From assembly GCA_029782365.1 (NCBI GenBank), contig JAKOUW010000112.1, forward strand, positions 33,286 through 97,285: 64,000 nucleotides of DNA, in the 5' to 3' direction. Numbering within the stretch: the first letter of the stretch is position 1; each line of letters begins with the position of its first letter. This document shows positions 62,123-64,000 of the stretch, one piece after another. The stretch is from Chloroflexota bacterium. GTDB lineage: Bacteria > Chloroflexota > Anaerolineae > Anaerolineales > UBA4823. The notes under the pieces were generated by a model, which did no database searches, was not told the DNA's origin, and saw only the letters and a program-made list of their open reading frames with translations. A program made the translations under genes and the position numbers.

Positions 62123-62139
62123 CTGTGAATCTGCTGAGA
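62123..62139 (-). promoter_or_regulatory. Pair of response-regulator-like boxes toward the two-component operon
   Basis: On the minus strand TCTCAG (62139-62134) and TCACAG (62128-62123) lie 11 bases apart. They are the same hexamers as in the four-copy array on the other strand at 62159-62197, and read toward the response regulator gene. This suggests autoregulation. Confidence 0.5.
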
Positions 62140-62158
62140 TTTGTGCTTGCGTAATTTT

Positions 62159-62213
62159 TCACAGCACAATCACAGCATTTTCTCAGCCAATTCACAGATG
62201 GCGGCTCTATCAT
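62159..62213 (+). promoter_or_regulatory. Four response-regulator-like direct repeats and -10 of the lipoprotein gene
   Basis: TCACAG starts at 62159, 62170 and 62192, and TCTCAG at 62181, which gives an exact 11-base period. TATCAT (62208-62213) follows ten bases after the last box. OmpR/PhoB regulators bind direct repeats of 11 bp that replace the -35 and end about ten bases before the -10, which is precisely this layout. Confidence 0.65.
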
Positions 62214-62259
62214 CAAAGCAAAGGGGACGTAAACGAACCTTTCCCTAAGGAGATCACCT

Positions 62260-63747
62260 ATGAAAAAATTGCACATCCTATTTTCTCTGCTTACCATCCT
62301 GACACTGGCGCTCGCCGCCTGCTCATCCACAAATTTGTCCGGCGCTGCGCAGAACACCACTTCAGTCTCCACCCAGGCCGCTTCTTTGACCACGAGCAGC
62401 AGTGCGAATACCCAAGCTACCGGCGGAAGTGCTGCGCAAACCGAGGTCGCGCCTGTTGGAGGGAATGCGCCGTCTGGTGCTGCGCCGGGTAACCCTCCAC
62501 CTGGCACAGGCGGAGGTGCTCAGAACGCCGACCAGGGCCTGGCTACTGCCAGCGGCGCATACACCCATTCCGGTGGCAGTCAGATCGTGACAGACCAAAC
62601 CTATACCGCCACTGCACAGGACCAATCTGGCGTTTACGTCACTGGCGGCAGCCTGATCTTGAACAACGTCAGCGTGCAGACCAGCGGCAGCACTTCTTCT
62701 GACGAAAACAGCAGCTTCTTTGGCCTGAACGCCGGTGTACTGGCGACCAACGGGGCCAGCCTGAGCATGAACAGCGGTTCGATCACCACCAGCGGCGCTG
62801 GCGCGAACGGTGCATTCGCCACTGGCAGCGGCACTCAGGCCAGCCTGTCCAATGTCACCATCACTGCCAGCGGCGACGGCGGACACGGCGTGATGGCCAC
62901 TCAAGGCGGTTCCATGACCCTGGACAATGTAAACATGACTACCAGCGGAGCGCATTCAGCCCCCATCGCCACCGATCGCGGCGGCGGAGTGATCACTGCC
63001 AGCGGGGGAACGCTGAACACCTCCGGTCAGGACTCACCTTGTTATTATTCAACAGGCACTTTAGACATCACCAACAGCACGTGCAATGCTGCCGGCTCCG
63101 AGATTGCCGTGATTGAGGGCGCCAACACCATCCTCCTTAAAAAAACCACCGCCGTCTCCAGCGTGGCTGACAAATGGGGCGTGATGATTTACCAGAGCTT
63201 TTCGGGTGACGCTCAGGGCAGCGATGGCATCTTCACCATGTCAGGCGGATCGCTCAGCTACACTGCGAACGGCCCCTTGTTTTACGTCACCAACACCACG
63301 GCTCACATTACCCTGAACAGCGTAATTGTCAGCGCCGCTTCCGGAGTGCTGCTAAAGGCCGCCGGGAACGACCGTTGGGGTGGCAGCGGCTCGAACGGTG
63401 GTTTGGCCAACATGGTTGCGGATGGACAAACTCTGAACGGCAGCTTCGTTGTTGATGCCATCAGCAGCCTCAGCCTGTCCCTGCAGAACAGCTCGAGCTT
63501 AACCGGCGCCATTAATGCCGAAAACAACGCTAAAATAGCCAACCTGACGTTGGATGCTTCCAGTATGTGGGTGGTGACCGCCGATTCATACCTTACCAGC
63601 CTGTCAGACCCGGCCATCACCGCTGGATCGGTCCCCAACATCACCGGCAACGGCCACACAGTATATTACAATCTGGCGGCCTGCCCGGCGCTCAACGGCC
63701 AGACGTATACCCTGGCCGGCGGCGGCACGCTCACACCAATTTCGTAA
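62260..63747 (+). CDS. Lipoprotein with beta-helix-like Gly/Ser/Thr-rich repeats
   Basis: A 495-residue lipoprotein. The signal peptide ends in a lipobox (LALAAC, Cys21). A low-complexity linker rich in Ser, Thr, Gln, Pro and Gly (about 22-95) follows. The rest (about 100-480) consists of short strands with G-S/T-L-x-N-N turns such as SLILNNVSVQ, SLSMNSGSITT and SMTLDNVNMTT, the pattern of a right-handed parallel beta-helix (pectate-lyase or adhesin type). No catalytic residues are recognised. AAGGAG lies eight bases before the ATG. The upstream boxes suggest control by the divergent two-component system. Likely surface-exposed. Confidence 0.78.
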   Translation: MKKLHILFSLLTILTLALAACSSTNLSGAAQNTTSVSTQAASLTTSSSANTQATGGSAAQTEVAPVGGNAPSGAAPGNPPPGTGGGAQNADQGLATASGAYTHSGGSQIVTDQTYTATAQDQSGVYVTGGSLILNNVSVQTSGSTSSDENSSFFGLNAGVLATNGASLSMNSGSITTSGAGANGAFATGSGTQASLSNVTITASGDGGHGVMATQGGSMTLDNVNMTTSGAHSAPIATDRGGGVITASGGTLNTSGQDSPCYYSTGTLDITNSTCNAAGSEIAVIEGANTILLKKTTAVSSVADKWGVMIYQSFSGDAQGSDGIFTMSGGSLSYTANGPLFYVTNTTAHITLNSVIVSAASGVLLKAAGNDRWGGSGSNGGLANMVADGQTLNGSFVVDAISSLSLSLQNSSSLTGAINAENNAKIANLTLDASSMWVVTADSYLTSLSDPAITAGSVPNITGNGHTVYYNLAACPALNGQTYTLAGGGTLTPIS

Positions 63748-63799
63748 ATCATTTTGGAATGAAAGGAAGTGATCACGACCAGTTAATTTTCCTCCAGGC

Positions 63800-63835
63800 A
63801 AAGGGGCTGTCCAAAAAGAACTGGGCAGCCCCTTT
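63800..63835. repeat. Hairpin at the end of an IS1182-type element
   Basis: AAAGGGGCTGTCC (63800-63812) and GGGCAGCCCCTTT (63823-63835) form a 13-pair stem with one G-T pair. The left arm resembles the GGCTGTCC-type terminal repeat of IS1182-like elements, and a transposase gene starts 33 bases downstream. It could also terminate transcripts of the lipoprotein gene and shield the transposase from read-through. Confidence 0.5.
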
Positions 63836-63868
63836 CGCGTTTAAAGAAAATGTGATTCAATACGGGGT

Positions 63869-64000
63869 ATGAAACACAGAAAACCCGCCTACCCCGTCTT
63901 CAAACCGTATACGATGGCACAGCCGAGCCTGATTCCTCCGAGTTGGGATGAATTGGTTCCAGCCAATCACATTGTGAGAGTGGTCAACCGGGCGATAGAG
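63869..64000 (+). mobile_element. IS1182-family transposase, 5' part
   Basis: An open frame that begins at ATG 63869 and runs off the window end. Its 44 visible residues include SLIPPSWDELVPANH and IVRVVNRAIE. These are typical of the N-terminus of IS1182-family DDE transposases (LIP-x-DELVP-x-NHLVRVV). A hairpin that may be the element's left end lies just upstream. Only the start is visible, so integrity cannot be judged. Confidence 0.75.

Overview
The window is bacterial chromosomal DNA of moderately high GC with short intergenic gaps. It most resembles an anaerobic, plant-polysaccharide-degrading Chloroflexota (Anaerolineae-like). That placement is inference. It rests on a secreted repeat protein ending in an IYLPAIKK-type tail, many GPH-family sugar transporters and GH3 glycosidases, and a tungsten-type aldehyde:ferredoxin oxidoreductase beside LutABC. 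No rRNA, tRNA or CRISPR array was recognised.

Layout. 0.4-4.0 kb: a CPBP protease, an aminoglycoside-phosphotransferase-fold kinase paired with a MATE exporter, and a VOC protein. 4.1-7.9 kb (minus): a LacI-type regulator, a small unknown ORF and a GH3 glucosidase, with two copies of one palindromic operator. 8.0-18.3 kb (plus): a tightly packed GntR-led operon holding a DHDPS-like aldolase/lyase, an OYE-type flavin oxidoreductase, ThuA-like and Gfo/Idh/MocA proteins, a GPH transporter and two large paralogues of unknown function, one cytoplasmic and one exported. 18.4-23.2 kb (plus): xylose isomerase, a GH3 xylosidase-like enzyme and xylulokinase, which form a xylo-oligosaccharide route. 23.2-27.8 kb: a secreted beta-rich protein, a decayed enterochelin-esterase-like gene and an HSL-type hydrolase. 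27.8-33.1 kb (minus): a rifampin-phosphotransferase/PEP-synthase-like protein and a P-type cation ATPase. 33.2-35.4 kb: TetR, a methyltransferase and a dienelactone-hydrolase-like protein.

35.4-43.1 kb (minus) is the most coherent unit: DeoR regulator, L-rhamnose isomerase, MoaD-like protein, aldehyde:ferredoxin oxidoreductase, class II aldolase, LutA, LutB, LutC. Read as a pathway it takes L-rhamnose to rhamnulose, cleaves it (after phosphorylation by a kinase not encoded here) to DHAP and L-lactaldehyde, oxidises lactaldehyde to L-lactate with ferredoxin, and oxidises lactate to pyruvate. Upstream lie remnants of a TetR gene and a GH1 glucosidase.

43.7-56.7 kb is an accessory stretch: a carboxylesterase, two LCMT-like and three ICMT-like methyltransferases, an internally deleted FMN-reductase-like protein, a PHP hydrolase/esterase/GPH transporter operon, an MFS exporter, a serine/threonine dehydratase and a TetR regulator. 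56.9-62 kb carries a SnoaL-like protein, an aldehyde dehydrogenase, a flavodoxin, a small membrane protein and an OmpR-type two-component system. The two-component system is divergent from a beta-helix-like lipoprotein (62.3-63.7 kb). Between them lie regularly spaced direct repeats that look like response-regulator boxes. The window ends inside an IS1182-type transposase gene.
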